From the NCBI GenBank assembly GCA_964370185.1, contig CAYJIJ010000023.1, positions 1 to 33,844 of the forward strand: a stretch of 33,844 nt of DNA. Direction: 5' to 3'. A program made the translations under genes and the position numbers. Numbering within the stretch: the first letter of the stretch is position 1; every line of letters begins with the position of its first letter. The notes beneath the pieces are model-generated. The model searched no databases, was not told the DNA's origin, and saw only the letters and a list, made by a program, of their open reading frames with translations. Shown here piece by piece: positions 1-6,707 of this stretch. Source of the DNA: CAYJEQ01 sp964370185. GTDB taxonomy: Bacteria > Bacillota > Clostridia > Oscillospirales > Ruminococcaceae.

Positions 1-491
1 GCCGTGCCATGCTGATCATCATGGAAAACAGGAATATCAAGCTCACGCTCTAATATTTCTTCGATTTCAAAGCACTTAGGGGAAGCTATATCCTCTAAAT
101 TTATTCCGCCAAAACTTGGTGCAATTGCCTTTACCACTGCAACGATTTCTTCAGTAGTATGTGCATTTAGGCAGATGGGGAAGGAGTCCACTCCTCCGAA
201 ATTTTTAAAAAGTATGCTCTTGCCTTCCATTACGGGCATACTGGCTTCGGCACCAATATTGCCAAGACCGAGCACCGCCGAGCCATCCGATACCACTGCA
301 ACTAAATTGCCTTTAGAAGTGTATTTATATACATCTTCTTTATTTTCAGCAATTTTTCTGCAAGGCTCTGCCACACCTGGGGTATAAGCAGTGCTTAAAT
401 CTTCCCTTGTCTTTATTTTCACCTTGCTTATTACTTCAATTTTACCCCTGTTTTTCTCATGCATATCAAGTGCTAATTTATTATAATCCAT
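1..491 (-). CDS. Malic enzyme, NAD-dependent type (N-terminal part, truncated by window edge)
   Basis: Oxidative decarboxylation of malate to pyruvate in the cytoplasm is the family reaction. The minus-strand frame opens at ATG 491-489 and is still open at base 1, giving about 163 codons of a protein that is usually around 400 residues in the short bacterial form. Visible malic-enzyme N-domain motifs in order are AYTPGVAEPC (residues ~35-44), VSDGSAVLGLGNIGAEA (~67-83), KNFGGVDSFPICLNAH (~97-112), EDIASPKCFEIEE (~132-144) and PVFHDDQHGTA at the cut edge. These include the acidic metal ligands (E-D and D of HDDQHGT). A purine-rich AAAGGGG lies just before the ATG. The NAD-binding domain lies outside the window, so cofactor preference cannot be judged. 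Family assignment is secure. Confidence 0.93.
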   Translation of the reverse strand, partial: MDYNKLALDMHEKNRGKIEVISKVKIKTREDLSTAYTPGVAEPCRKIAENKEDVYKYTSKGNLVAVVSDGSAVLGLGNIGAEASMPVMEGKSILFKNFGGVDSFPICLNAHTTEEIVAVVKAIAPSFGGINLEDIASPKCFEIEEILERELDIPVFHDDQHGT

Positions 492-506
492 TTTCAAAAC
501 CCCTTT

Positions 507-535
507 ATTTTATATATTGCCATGATAATGGCAAT
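507..535 (-). promoter_or_regulatory. Promoter with overlapping palindromic operator upstream of malic enzyme
   Basis: On the minus strand TTGCCA (534-529) and TAAAAT (512-507) are 16 bp apart. A perfect inverted repeat ATTGCCAT-GATA-ATGGCAAT (516-535) covers the -35 box and most of the spacer. A protein bound there would block RNA polymerase, so it is a plausible operator for the malic enzyme gene. A small RNA hairpin is the alternative reading. The cognate regulator is not identifiable from the window. Confidence 0.5.
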
Positions 536-607
536 AGTTTAAGCTGATGATATTTTCACTATGCTTTTCCAAGTATGCGGTGAGTAAGCGTTAAATCACG
601 CTAACAA

Positions 608-1111
608 TTAATCTGAATACCTCGAAAGTTTGCTCCTGCGCTCCATTATAACTGTATTCTGCCAGACACCGTTAATATCCTTTGCAATTTTTTCCCTAAA
701 TCCTACTATTCTGAACTTACATTTTTCATGGACTTTTATGCTTGGGATATTTATCTGTAAAATAGAGGATTGCATCATCCATATACCGCTTTGTTCCGAC
801 TTTTCAAATGCGTAGTTAAGCATTTTAGTACCAATTCCACGCCCTTTCATGGCTTGTGATATATATATGCTCACTTCAACTACGCCACTGTACGGAGCTC
901 TAACAGAAGTGGAGGAATTTGCTGTAAAGCCAACTACCTTGTCATCGATAATTGCCACATATCTATGCTCTTTAAGATAGAAGCTGTCCCATTCTTCATA
1001 GCTTGGGAGTTCGGTGGAAAATGTTGCAATGCCCAATTTAATTCCCTCTAAATATATAAGCGAAACTTCCGCCCAATCGTCAGGTGTCATTTTGCGTAAA
1101 ATAATATTCAT
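608..1111 (-). CDS. GNAT family N-acetyltransferase (phosphinothricin acetyltransferase-like)
   Basis: Predicted cytoplasmic acetyl-CoA-dependent N-acetyltransferase of about 167 residues. It has the PAT-like N-terminal segment FSTELPSYEEWDSFY, a central strand VVEVSIYISQ, and the acetyl-CoA pyrophosphate loop MKGRGIGTKML matching Q/R-x-x-G-x-G/A, followed by a C-terminal VGFREKIAKDINGVWQNTVIMER that fits the PAT/MnaT subfamily. I chose ATG 1111 over the upstream in-frame TTG at 1123 because GGAG lies 6 nt before 1111. The gene is monocistronic and has its own promoter at 1160-1189. Substrate is unknown: PAT homologues act on glufosinate-like compounds or amino-acid analogues such as methionine sulfoximine, but that cannot be read from the sequence. 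Confidence 0.85.
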   Translation of the reverse strand: MNIILRKMTPDDWAEVSLIYLEGIKLGIATFSTELPSYEEWDSFYLKEHRYVAIIDDKVVGFTANSSTSVRAPYSGVVEVSIYISQAMKGRGIGTKMLNYAFEKSEQSGIWMMQSSILQINIPSIKVHEKCKFRIVGFREKIAKDINGVWQNTVIMERRSKLSRYSD

Positions 1112-1159
1112 AATAAACTCCAATCCGCCATCCGTGCAAAGGCAAAATAACTATGATTT

Positions 1160-1189
1160 ATTATAACAAAAATATGCTATCTATTTCAA
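1160..1189 (-). promoter_or_regulatory. Sigma-A-type promoter for the GNAT gene
   Basis: The minus strand reads TTGAAA (1189-1184), an 18-bp spacer and a perfect TATAAT (1165-1160), about 50 nt before the GNAT start codon at 1111. Confidence 0.6.
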
Positions 1190-1345
1190 GAAGTAATTCT
1201 TAAGCGAAATATACATTTAGTGCTATATCGACATAATATCACAAATAGTATACTAAACACACTTTCAATTATTATACAATTTGATATTTTAATACTAATT
1301 TCGACAAAATGTATAATGTTTACCACTTGATAAGAGCATTTGAGC

Positions 1346-1429
1346 GGATAGAAAACTAATGTCAACAACTTAAGAAAATTGTCATGTATACCTTCCCACC
1401 CGCTAAAGTTGTTGACATTGGATAGAAAA
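1346..1429. repeat. Small MITE-like inverted-repeat element, copy 1
   Basis: The left end AATGTCAACAACTTAAG (1358-1374) faces a right end AAGTTGTTGACATT (1406-1419), giving a 14-bp perfect terminal inverted repeat around a ~30-bp core. Outside the ends lies a 10-bp direct repeat GGATAGAAAA (1346-1355 and 1420-1429), which looks like a target-site duplication. The left 17 bases are identical to the left end of the longer element at 18216. The core shares a TGTATA-CTTCCC-CCGCT-like segment with that copy, so this may be an internally shortened relative. It encodes no protein. Confidence 0.6.
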
Positions 1430-1626
1430 TGCAAATCTTTATTTGTAATCGCCTAAATATTTCTATTGATGAATTAGATATTATTTGCTATACTTTCATA
1501 TAATAAGAAAATAAGTAGCTAAATTCATAGATACACTTTAAATTTAATCACAATTAAAGGGGATAATAAAGCTATAAGCAGCAAGTTTAAATAATAAAAT
1601 AGATGCTATTTGGAGGAATATATATA

Positions 1627-3033
1627 GTGAAAAAATTTATGGCAGTTTTGATTGTGTTCTGCCTTGCGTTTATGACTGCCTGTACAACACAAACAGATAA
1701 TGATAAAGATAATATCAAACAATCGGAAAGTCAAAGCCAGTCCCAAAGTGCAGAGCCGTCTTCTTTGCAACCGCAAGAATCTTTTTCAGAGCCTGCTGTA
1801 ACTGAGGAGGAGCCTGTGAAAGAAAAGCTACCGCCACCGCTGCCACCAAGTCCGCAAGTGTCAGAAAAAGCTTCTTTAGAGCTTCCGTTAGAGGGGGCGA
1901 CCGCTTATGCTGCAGTAGGTCTTTCAGTATATGCTACCCATGATATATATGATGAAGTAGTGCTTTGGCTAAATGCAGGTCAGGGATTTACAATCACCGA
2001 AGACGCAGGCAATTGGTGGAAAATAAGCTCAAACGGCGTGAGCGGTTGGGTGCTTTCTGCAAACTGCATGATAAATCTGCCCGATGTGATACCCTCAATT
2101 ATTTATGATAATACCAACACATATTCCTCCCTCTTCCGCTCCTCTGAAAAAGAAATACCGAATATAACGGGGGAAGTGCTTTATAATGGTTGGGGTTACA
2201 ACGAAAGACTGGGCAAAGACGAATATATTATGCCCGTCCTATTTGGAATGGCGGAGAAAATATACACAGCACAACAACTTGCCCTTGCAGATCAAAATAC
2301 ACTCATAATATATGAAGCGTTTAGGCCATCATTTGCACATCAAGCAGTGTACGATAATTTTGGTGTACTCATTGAAGAGGATGAAGAGGTGGCGCAAGGA
2401 GTGGCGGAAAATTCCTATACCGCAAATTGGTTCTTAGCGCCTGCACCATATAATCACCAAAGGGGCACGGCAATTGATGTGAGCCTTGGAGAGGTAATCA
2501 GCTGGGAACAAAAAGAATTAGGCGGACATTTTTATACGAATATCACCGAATACTATGAATACCCAATGCAGACCTTAATGCATGAGCTCAGTGCGGCGTC
2601 GGCGGTATTTGCATATCCTGTGCAGTCGAGCTCGACCACTGCATGGCACAATGCACAGCTGAGTGCAGATGCCACCGAGGGAACTATTTTACTACAACAA
2701 TATTGTGCAGGGGGAGGGCTTACTCCACTCGCTTCGGAATGGTGGCATTTTAACGATTTGCCCACTACACAGTATGCACTTAAAATAGGTGTTTATGGAG
2801 CCTATTCACTTGATAAGGCATATAGTGCACTTCCACCGCAGGTAGAGATAGTGGAGGACGAAACTACCACTCAAAAATCCGAAGAACAGGGAGAAAACAC
2901 GGCAACCAAAGAAGAGATAAATCAGCTGAATACGGAGAAAGAGCCCATCGAGGTAGAAAAAAATCCGACAGAAGGCGAAGAAGAGATGGCGGAAGATAGA
3001 GCGGAAGAGCCCACAGTTCAGACAAACTCATAA
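1627..3033 (+). CDS. SH3b-domain VanX-like (M15D) D,D-peptidase lipoprotein
   Basis: Predicted lipid-anchored cell-wall peptidase of 468 residues. A lipoprotein signal VKKFMAVLIVFCLAFMTAC puts the lipobox Cys at residue 19. A Ser/Pro/Glu-rich linker follows (to ~85), then an SH3b-like domain (~90-155, ending SGWVLSANC). The catalytic domain carries the VanX/M15D signatures: R233 in EAFRPSF, H277 and D284 in NHQRGTAID (H-x6-D), and E371 and H374 in EWWHF. These match the Zn ligands and catalytic residues of VanX-type D-Ala-D-Ala dipeptidases. The acidic, repetitive C-tail (~420-468) is probably disordered. GTG 1627 is chosen because GGAGGA ends 9 nt before it and the signal peptide starts there; ATG 1603 would lie upstream of that site. 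No van genes are nearby, so peptidoglycan turnover or D-Ala-D-Ala recycling is more likely than glycopeptide resistance. Confidence 0.85.
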   Translation: MKKFMAVLIVFCLAFMTACTTQTDNDKDNIKQSESQSQSQSAEPSSLQPQESFSEPAVTEEEPVKEKLPPPLPPSPQVSEKASLELPLEGATAYAAVGLSVYATHDIYDEVVLWLNAGQGFTITEDAGNWWKISSNGVSGWVLSANCMINLPDVIPSIIYDNTNTYSSLFRSSEKEIPNITGEVLYNGWGYNERLGKDEYIMPVLFGMAEKIYTAQQLALADQNTLIIYEAFRPSFAHQAVYDNFGVLIEEDEEVAQGVAENSYTANWFLAPAPYNHQRGTAIDVSLGEVISWEQKELGGHFYTNITEYYEYPMQTLMHELSAASAVFAYPVQSSSTTAWHNAQLSADATEGTILLQQYCAGGGLTPLASEWWHFNDLPTTQYALKIGVYGAYSLDKAYSALPPQVEIVEDETTTQKSEEQGENTATKEEINQLNTEKEPIEVEKNPTEGEEEMAEDRAEEPTVQTNS

Positions 3034-3055
3034 AATTCTAATAAATATTTTATAC

Positions 3056-3093
3056 TTAGATGTACTCCTACTCAAAGATGGGAGTGCATCTAA
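3056..3093 (+). terminator. Hairpin terminator after the VanX-like gene
   Basis: TTAGATGTACTCC (3056-3068) pairs with GGAGTGCATCTAA (3081-3093) with one T-G wobble. It lies 22 nt after the stop codon. The following tract is AT-rich rather than a clean U run. Confidence 0.6.
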
Positions 3094-3165
3094 ATTATAT
3101 TTATTATAAAGCTTAAATTAGTGGTATTTCTTAAAAAATATTTGCGTGCGCAAGCAAATAGCGAT

Positions 3166-3317
3166 ATTATTTATATTAGGCGAAGCCTAATATAAATGTG
3201 CCATGTGGGCATCCTTGCCCACGGCGATCTAAATCGCCCCTGCGAGGGATGTAAATAATCGGAATGAAGTAGAAATTATTTGTATTTTGTGAAGCGAGTA
3301 AATGGTGAAAAATGAAG
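3166..3317. repeat. Duplicated structured intergenic module, copy A
   Basis: It begins with ATTATTTATATTA and the perfect hairpin ATTTATATTAGGC-GAA-GCCTAATATAAAT (3169-3197). Hairpins GTGGGC/GCCCAC (3205-3222) and GGCGAT/ATCGCC (3223-3238) follow. It then shares the exact segment ATCGCCCCTGCGAGGGAT (3233-3250) and the TAAATAATCGGAA...ATTATTT segment with copy B. The stem sequences differ from copy B while the architecture is kept. Confidence 0.65.
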
Positions 3318-3532
3318 TTTTACTCGATTTTTTTCAAAAAATCGTGGGGTATGGGGTGAAACCCCATAAATAGAAAGGCGAAGCTGAAAAAAGAATGTAG
3401 CAATTTTTGCAGAGCAAAAGAGCGGAGGATATACAGAATTTAAAATCAAGTGAGAAATCCCATTGTAGGGGCATGGCCCCCAGTGCCCGCAAATTCTGCA
3501 TTACATAAAATTCAGCATGATATTTTATACGG

Positions 3533-3697
3533 ATTATTTATATTATCTGCAACGCAGATAATATAAATTTGCCATTTGCTCGGTTGTCACGAAGTGACGA
3601 GAGCAAGGCAATATAATCGCCCCTGCGAGGGATATAAATAATCGGAACATAGTGGAGATTATTTATATTTTGCACATAGAGCAAAATGGTAAAAAAT
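3533..3697. repeat. Duplicated structured intergenic module, copy B
   Basis: It begins with the same ATTATTTATATTA and the hairpin ATTTATATTATCTGC-AAC-GCAGATAATATAAAT (3536-3568). Next come GTCAC-GAA-GTGAC (3586-3598) inside a larger GCTCG/CGAGAGC-type stem, the shared ATCGCCCCTGCGAGGGAT (3616-3633), and a 12-bp stem ATATAAATAATC/GATTATTTATAT (3632-3643 with 3657-3668). The shared order with different stem bases points to a structured repeat family. Confidence 0.65.
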
Positions 3698-3783
3698 TGT
3701 GGCAGAAAACCGAAGATATCAATTTAAATATTGTGGCGAAGCCACTCCATCACTATTCATTTTTCACTATTAACTTTTCACTT

Positions 3784-3808
3784 GTAAATAATCCAACGGA
3801 TTATTTAC
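3784..3808. repeat. Perfect 11-bp hairpin with AAC loop
   Basis: GTAAATAATCC (3784-3794) and GGATTATTTAC (3798-3808) flank the three-base loop AAC. The arms are the same AAATAATC/GATTATTT words used in the duplicated module. It lies about 80 nt upstream of the MarR gene, so it may end transcription entering from the left or belong to the repeat family. Confidence 0.55.
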
Positions 3809-3889
3809 ATTCTACCTATCTCACAAAACAGAAAAAACGAATAGTAAAAAACAAATAAAATCCACCCACAAAAATTCAGGAGGAAGCAT

Positions 3890-4303
3890 ATGGATTATCT
3901 AAAAACCCTTACAATGATATCAAAGTACAATAGATTATATATGGACGAAAAACTCAAACCCTATGGGCTGTGCAGTGCAAATTATATCTATATAATGCGC
4001 ATATCAAATTTCCCGGGGAGCAGTCAGATGGAGCTTAAAGAGATAATAGGGGTGGATGCAAGCAATGTTTCACGCACTGTTGAATTTCTAAAGCGTGAGG
4101 GATATATTATCACCGAAAAATCCGATAATGATAAACGAATGTATAAAATATATCCCACCGAAAAATGCCATGAAATGAAGGGAATCGTTTTAGGGATAAA
4201 AAATGAATGGGAAGAAAAGGTGTTTAAAAACTTTTCCTCAAAAGATAAAGAAGAACTTTGCATAAGCCTTGATAGACTAATAAATGCAGTGAAAGATATA
4301 TAA
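3890..4303 (+). CDS. MarR family transcriptional regulator
   Basis: A winged-helix DNA-binding protein of 137 residues, normal MarR length. The HTH is seen in MELKEIIGVDASNVSRTVEFLKREGYI (~45-71), followed by the wing KSDNDKRMYKIYPTEK (~74-89), including the D-x-R-type motif of the family. AGGAGGA (3878-3884) sits 5 nt before the ATG. The MATE pump gene starts 11 bp after its stop, so the two are almost certainly co-transcribed. By analogy with MepR-MepA pairs, it probably represses its own operon and is released by a pump substrate; the ligand is unknown. Confidence 0.9.
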   Translation: MDYLKTLTMISKYNRLYMDEKLKPYGLCSANYIYIMRISNFPGSSQMELKEIIGVDASNVSRTVEFLKREGYIITEKSDNDKRMYKIYPTEKCHEMKGIVLGIKNEWEEKVFKNFSSKDKEELCISLDRLINAVKDI

Positions 4304-4314
4304 GGGGGATTATA

Positions 4315-5751
4315 TTGAATAAAAAACCACTTTCGGCAGTTGGCGCCGAAATAGAAAGCACATCCATGCAAACCTTGATACTCAGATACTCCATGCCGGC
4401 TATAATAGGTGGCCTAATAAGTGCGATATATAATATAGTAGACCAGATATTCATAGGGTGGGATATGGGGGTTATTGGCAATTCGGCAACGAATGTAGCC
4501 TTTCCACTCGTCACATTAACAAACTCCCTTTCAATGCTTTTTGCAGTGGGTGCGGCGGCAAATTTCAGCATATCACTCGGCAAACAGGATGTGGAAGGAG
4601 CTAAAAAATATATAGGAGTAGCCATAAGTGGTGTACTTACTTCGGGTATCATTATAATGCTAATCACACAGCTATTTACCACTGAAATGCTAAACTTTTT
4701 CGGTGCTACCGAGCAAAATATAGACTATGCAACCACATATGTAAAGATAGTTTCGCTGGGGTATCCCTTAGCGATGGTTATAATGGGAGGTGCCCATATC
4801 ATAAGGGCGGACGGCTCCCCTAAAATTGCCATGAGATGCACCATGACGGGTGCGATTATAAACTGTATACTCGACCCTATATTCATCTTTGGATTTAATA
4901 TGGGAATTGCAGGTGCGGCATGGGCAACTATCCTTGGGCAGGCAGTTTCCTTTATAATGATCGTAGCCTATATGAAGAATTTTAAAACATTCCCAATTAC
5001 AAGAGATTTGTTTAATTTCGACTTTAAAACAGTGATAAAAACCACTGCACTCGGCATTGCACCAGCAGTAAATCAGTTTTCGATGACAATCACCCAGATA
5101 GTAATGAACAACACCCTAATTCACTATGGGGCGCAGTCGGAATATGGGCAGGATATTCCACTTGCAGTAGTTGGGATTATCACAAAAGTAAATATAATTT
5201 ATATCACCATAGTGGTAGGTATAGCGCAGGGCACACAGCCGATAGTCGGATATAATTATGGGGCTAAAAAATACGATAGGGTAATAGAGGCATATAAAAG
5301 AAACTTTACTTATTCACTCATAATATCAGTTTTGGCGTTCTTGGCATTTCAGCTATTTCCAAGGCAGATTATCTCGCTTTTTGGTACTGGCAGTGAGGAA
5401 TATTTCCTCTTTGCCGAAAGATATTTTAGAATATACCTCTTCATGACAATAATCAACTGCGCACAGCCGATAACGGGTAATTTTTTCACCGCCATTGGAA
5501 AAGCATTTGTGGGGATGTTTGTAGCGCTAACAAAGCAGATACTTATGCTTGTGCCACTTGTAATTATTTTGCCGATTTTCATGGGAATGGACGGTGTGCT
5601 TTATGCAGGACCAATAGCTGACTTTGCGGCTTTTTCGGTTGCTATGGGATTTGTGTATGTCGAGTACAAGCGACTAAAAGCAATGGATGCCGAACAAAAA
5701 GCGATTATTGCAGAGGGCATCCAGCCAAATTCTAATAATAAAACACCTTAA
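4315..5751 (+). CDS. MATE family multidrug efflux transporter (MepA-like)
   Basis: A polytopic inner-membrane antiporter of 478 residues, expected to expel cationic drugs or metabolites using a Na+ or H+ gradient. It shows the MATE N-terminal segment LILRYSMPAIIGGLISAIYNIVDQIFIGW (given here only as the region at residues ~22-50), the SMLFAVGAAANFSISLGKQD loop (~78-97), the mid-protein internal repeat after residue ~240, and QGTQPIVGYNYGAKKYDR (~302-319), which is very typical of this family. The start is TTG 4315, with AGGGGGA about 5 nt upstream; no better ATG exists nearby. It is coupled to the MarR gene upstream. A few Lys/Asn-rich residues form the cytoplasmic tail. Confidence 0.92.
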   Translation: MNKKPLSAVGAEIESTSMQTLILRYSMPAIIGGLISAIYNIVDQIFIGWDMGVIGNSATNVAFPLVTLTNSLSMLFAVGAAANFSISLGKQDVEGAKKYIGVAISGVLTSGIIIMLITQLFTTEMLNFFGATEQNIDYATTYVKIVSLGYPLAMVIMGGAHIIRADGSPKIAMRCTMTGAIINCILDPIFIFGFNMGIAGAAWATILGQAVSFIMIVAYMKNFKTFPITRDLFNFDFKTVIKTTALGIAPAVNQFSMTITQIVMNNTLIHYGAQSEYGQDIPLAVVGIITKVNIIYITIVVGIAQGTQPIVGYNYGAKKYDRVIEAYKRNFTYSLIISVLAFLAFQLFPRQIISLFGTGSEEYFLFAERYFRIYLFMTIINCAQPITGNFFTAIGKAFVGMFVALTKQILMLVPLVIILPIFMGMDGVLYAGPIADFAAFSVAMGFVYVEYKRLKAMDAEQKAIIAEGIQPNSNNKTP

Positions 5752-5777
5752 TAAGTGAAAAAAATTGCAGAATATTC

Positions 5778-5811
5778 TTGACAAATCCCAAAAATATGAT
5801 AACATAGTTAT
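5778..5811 (+). promoter_or_regulatory. Promoter and palindromic operator of the TetR gene
   Basis: TTGACA (5778-5783) is followed after 16 bp by TAACAT (5800-5805). The palindrome ATAAC-ATA-GTTAT (5799-5811) overlies the -10 box, which suits autorepression by the TetR protein encoded immediately downstream. Confidence 0.55.
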
Positions 5812-5843
5812 TAAAAATATTCTTGTTATGCGAGGTGGTATAT

Positions 5844-6455
5844 TTGAGCTATTCATCCGAGCTTACAAAAGAGCGAATTATAGCCTGCGCTAAAGAAGAA
5901 TTTCTCAAAAGAGGCTTTGCTAATGCAAATTTACGAGAAATTGCAACAAATGCAAAAGCAACAACTGGTGCACTCTACAATCACTTCAAAGGCAAAGACG
6001 GTGTATTTGAAGCGATAGTCGGTGAATTTGCAGAAGAATTATTGGATTTATTTAAAAGAGCCCATGAAGAAACCCTTGGCGAGTATGACTTTGAAAGTAC
6101 TGATATCACTGAAAATATGGGGAAGGGCACAAATGTAGTCCTAAACTATCTTTATTCCGATTTTGAGCTTTCAAAACTGCTATTTTGTTGTTCAGCAGGA
6201 ACTAAATACGAAAAATTTGTAGATAAACTAATCGAAATTGAAGAAAAATCCTCTTTGGAATTCATGAAAAATGAAAATTTTAAGCTAACAAAAATAAATG
6301 AATTTTTTGTTCATGTTATTTCAACTTCTGGAATTAATAATATGCTTGAAGCGATACACCATGATTTGAGCAAAGAAGAAGCCTTTGAGTATATAGGGAA
6401 AGTTCAGAGGTTCTATTATGCAGGGACAAAAGAAATACTCGGAAATTGTTTATAA
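5844..6455 (+). CDS. TetR/AcrR family transcriptional regulator
   Basis: A 203-residue one-component repressor. The N-terminal HTH is clear: ERIIACAKEEFLKRGF (~8-23), then LREIATNAKATTGALYNHF with the TGALYNHFKGKD recognition helix (~28-52). The C-terminal half is the variable ligand-binding and dimerisation domain and names no ligand. TTG 5844 is chosen because GAGGTGG ends 5 nt upstream; in-frame TTG 5823 would place that Shine-Dalgarno sequence inside the gene. The gene is followed by a hairpin terminator (6462-6487) and then the ABC operon in the same direction, so it probably controls that operon through the AGTTAG-N6-CTAACT site at 6500-6517. Confidence 0.88.
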   Translation: MSYSSELTKERIIACAKEEFLKRGFANANLREIATNAKATTGALYNHFKGKDGVFEAIVGEFAEELLDLFKRAHEETLGEYDFESTDITENMGKGTNVVLNYLYSDFELSKLLFCCSAGTKYEKFVDKLIEIEEKSSLEFMKNENFKLTKINEFFVHVISTSGINNMLEAIHHDLSKEEAFEYIGKVQRFYYAGTKEILGNCL

Positions 6456-6461
6456 ATTTTA

Positions 6462-6490
6462 AAATATTGGGGCTATACCCCGATATTTTT
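6462..6490 (+). terminator. Intrinsic terminator after the TetR gene
   Basis: AAATATTGGGG (6462-6472), loop CTAT, then ACCCCGATATTTTTT. A GC-rich stem followed by a T run is a standard rho-independent terminator and separates tetR from the ABC operon. Confidence 0.7.
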
Positions 6491-6499
6491 TAAAGATAA

Positions 6500-6531
6500 A
6501 GTTAGTTTATTCTAACTAATTTTGCTATAAA
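6500..6531 (+). promoter_or_regulatory. ABC-operon promoter with candidate TetR operator
   Basis: AGTTAG-TTTATT-CTAACT (6500-6517) is an inverted repeat with 6-bp arms lying on the expected -35 region. TATAAA(AT) (6526-6531) is the probable -10. This geometry suits repression by the adjacent TetR protein. The -35 box itself is weak (TTAGTT). Confidence 0.5.
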
Positions 6532-6596
6532 ATGAGTTTAGCAAGAAGTTTTAAAAGCTATACTTACAGGAGAGAGCGCAGAGCTATTATGCCATT

Positions 6597-6677
6597 GCAC
6601 ACAAAATGCTATTATCACCACATCACTTAGGGAAGCCACCATGGAGTGATAATGGCGAATTAATTATTATTTTGTGC
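6597..6677 (+). promoter_or_regulatory. Structured 5' leader of the ABC operon (unassigned)
   Basis: The ~175-nt leader before the first ABC gene can fold. GCAC-(AC)-AAAAT (6597-6607) pairs with ATTTTGTGC (6669-6677), enclosing ATTATCAC (6611-6618) with GTGATAAT (6646-6653). I could not match it to a known riboswitch. It could be an attenuator or decayed sequence. Confidence 0.3.
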
Positions 6678-6707
6678 CGACACTGAGCGGCGGAATGGAG
6701 CGTTTAA

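Larger units (their letters stand above)
1112..1626. other. Gene-free AT-rich spacer containing a MITE-like element
   Basis: This stretch has no convincing coding frame. It holds the GNAT promoter at its left end and the small inverted-repeat element at 1346-1429. The remainder is very AT-rich, with no structure I can name. Confidence 0.6.
3034..3889. other. 856-bp gene-free region made of hairpins and a duplicated module
   Basis: I see no credible gene here. The only open frame (3652-3858) lies across the repeats and has no recognisable motif. The region is a chain of perfect short stem-loops and includes a module present twice (3166 and 3533). Recurrent three-base loops (GAA or AAC) are conspicuous: 3169-3197, 3351-3367, 3536-3568, 3586-3598, 3733-3745 and 3784-3808. 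The organisation resembles dispersed intergenic repeat clusters rather than a decayed gene. Confidence 0.7.

Noticed and set aside
175..387. 70-codon plus-strand frame
   Set aside because: It is the antisense shadow of the malic enzyme gene, whose motifs are unmistakable on the minus strand.
1186..1434. 82-codon minus-strand frame
   Set aside because: Overlaps the MITE-like element, has no ribosome site and an AT-driven composition.
1627..3033. Vancomycin resistance gene
   Set aside because: VanX-like active site, but exported with an SH3b domain and no vanH, vanA/B or vanRS nearby.
3652..3858. 68-codon open frame in the hairpin region
   Set aside because: It runs across several perfect hairpins of the repeat family, has no ribosome site and no recognisable motif; treated as chance.
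6597..6677. Cobalamin or other known riboswitch
   Set aside because: Short look-alike words (GGGAAGCCACC) are present, but the conserved core order of the B12 riboswitch is not.
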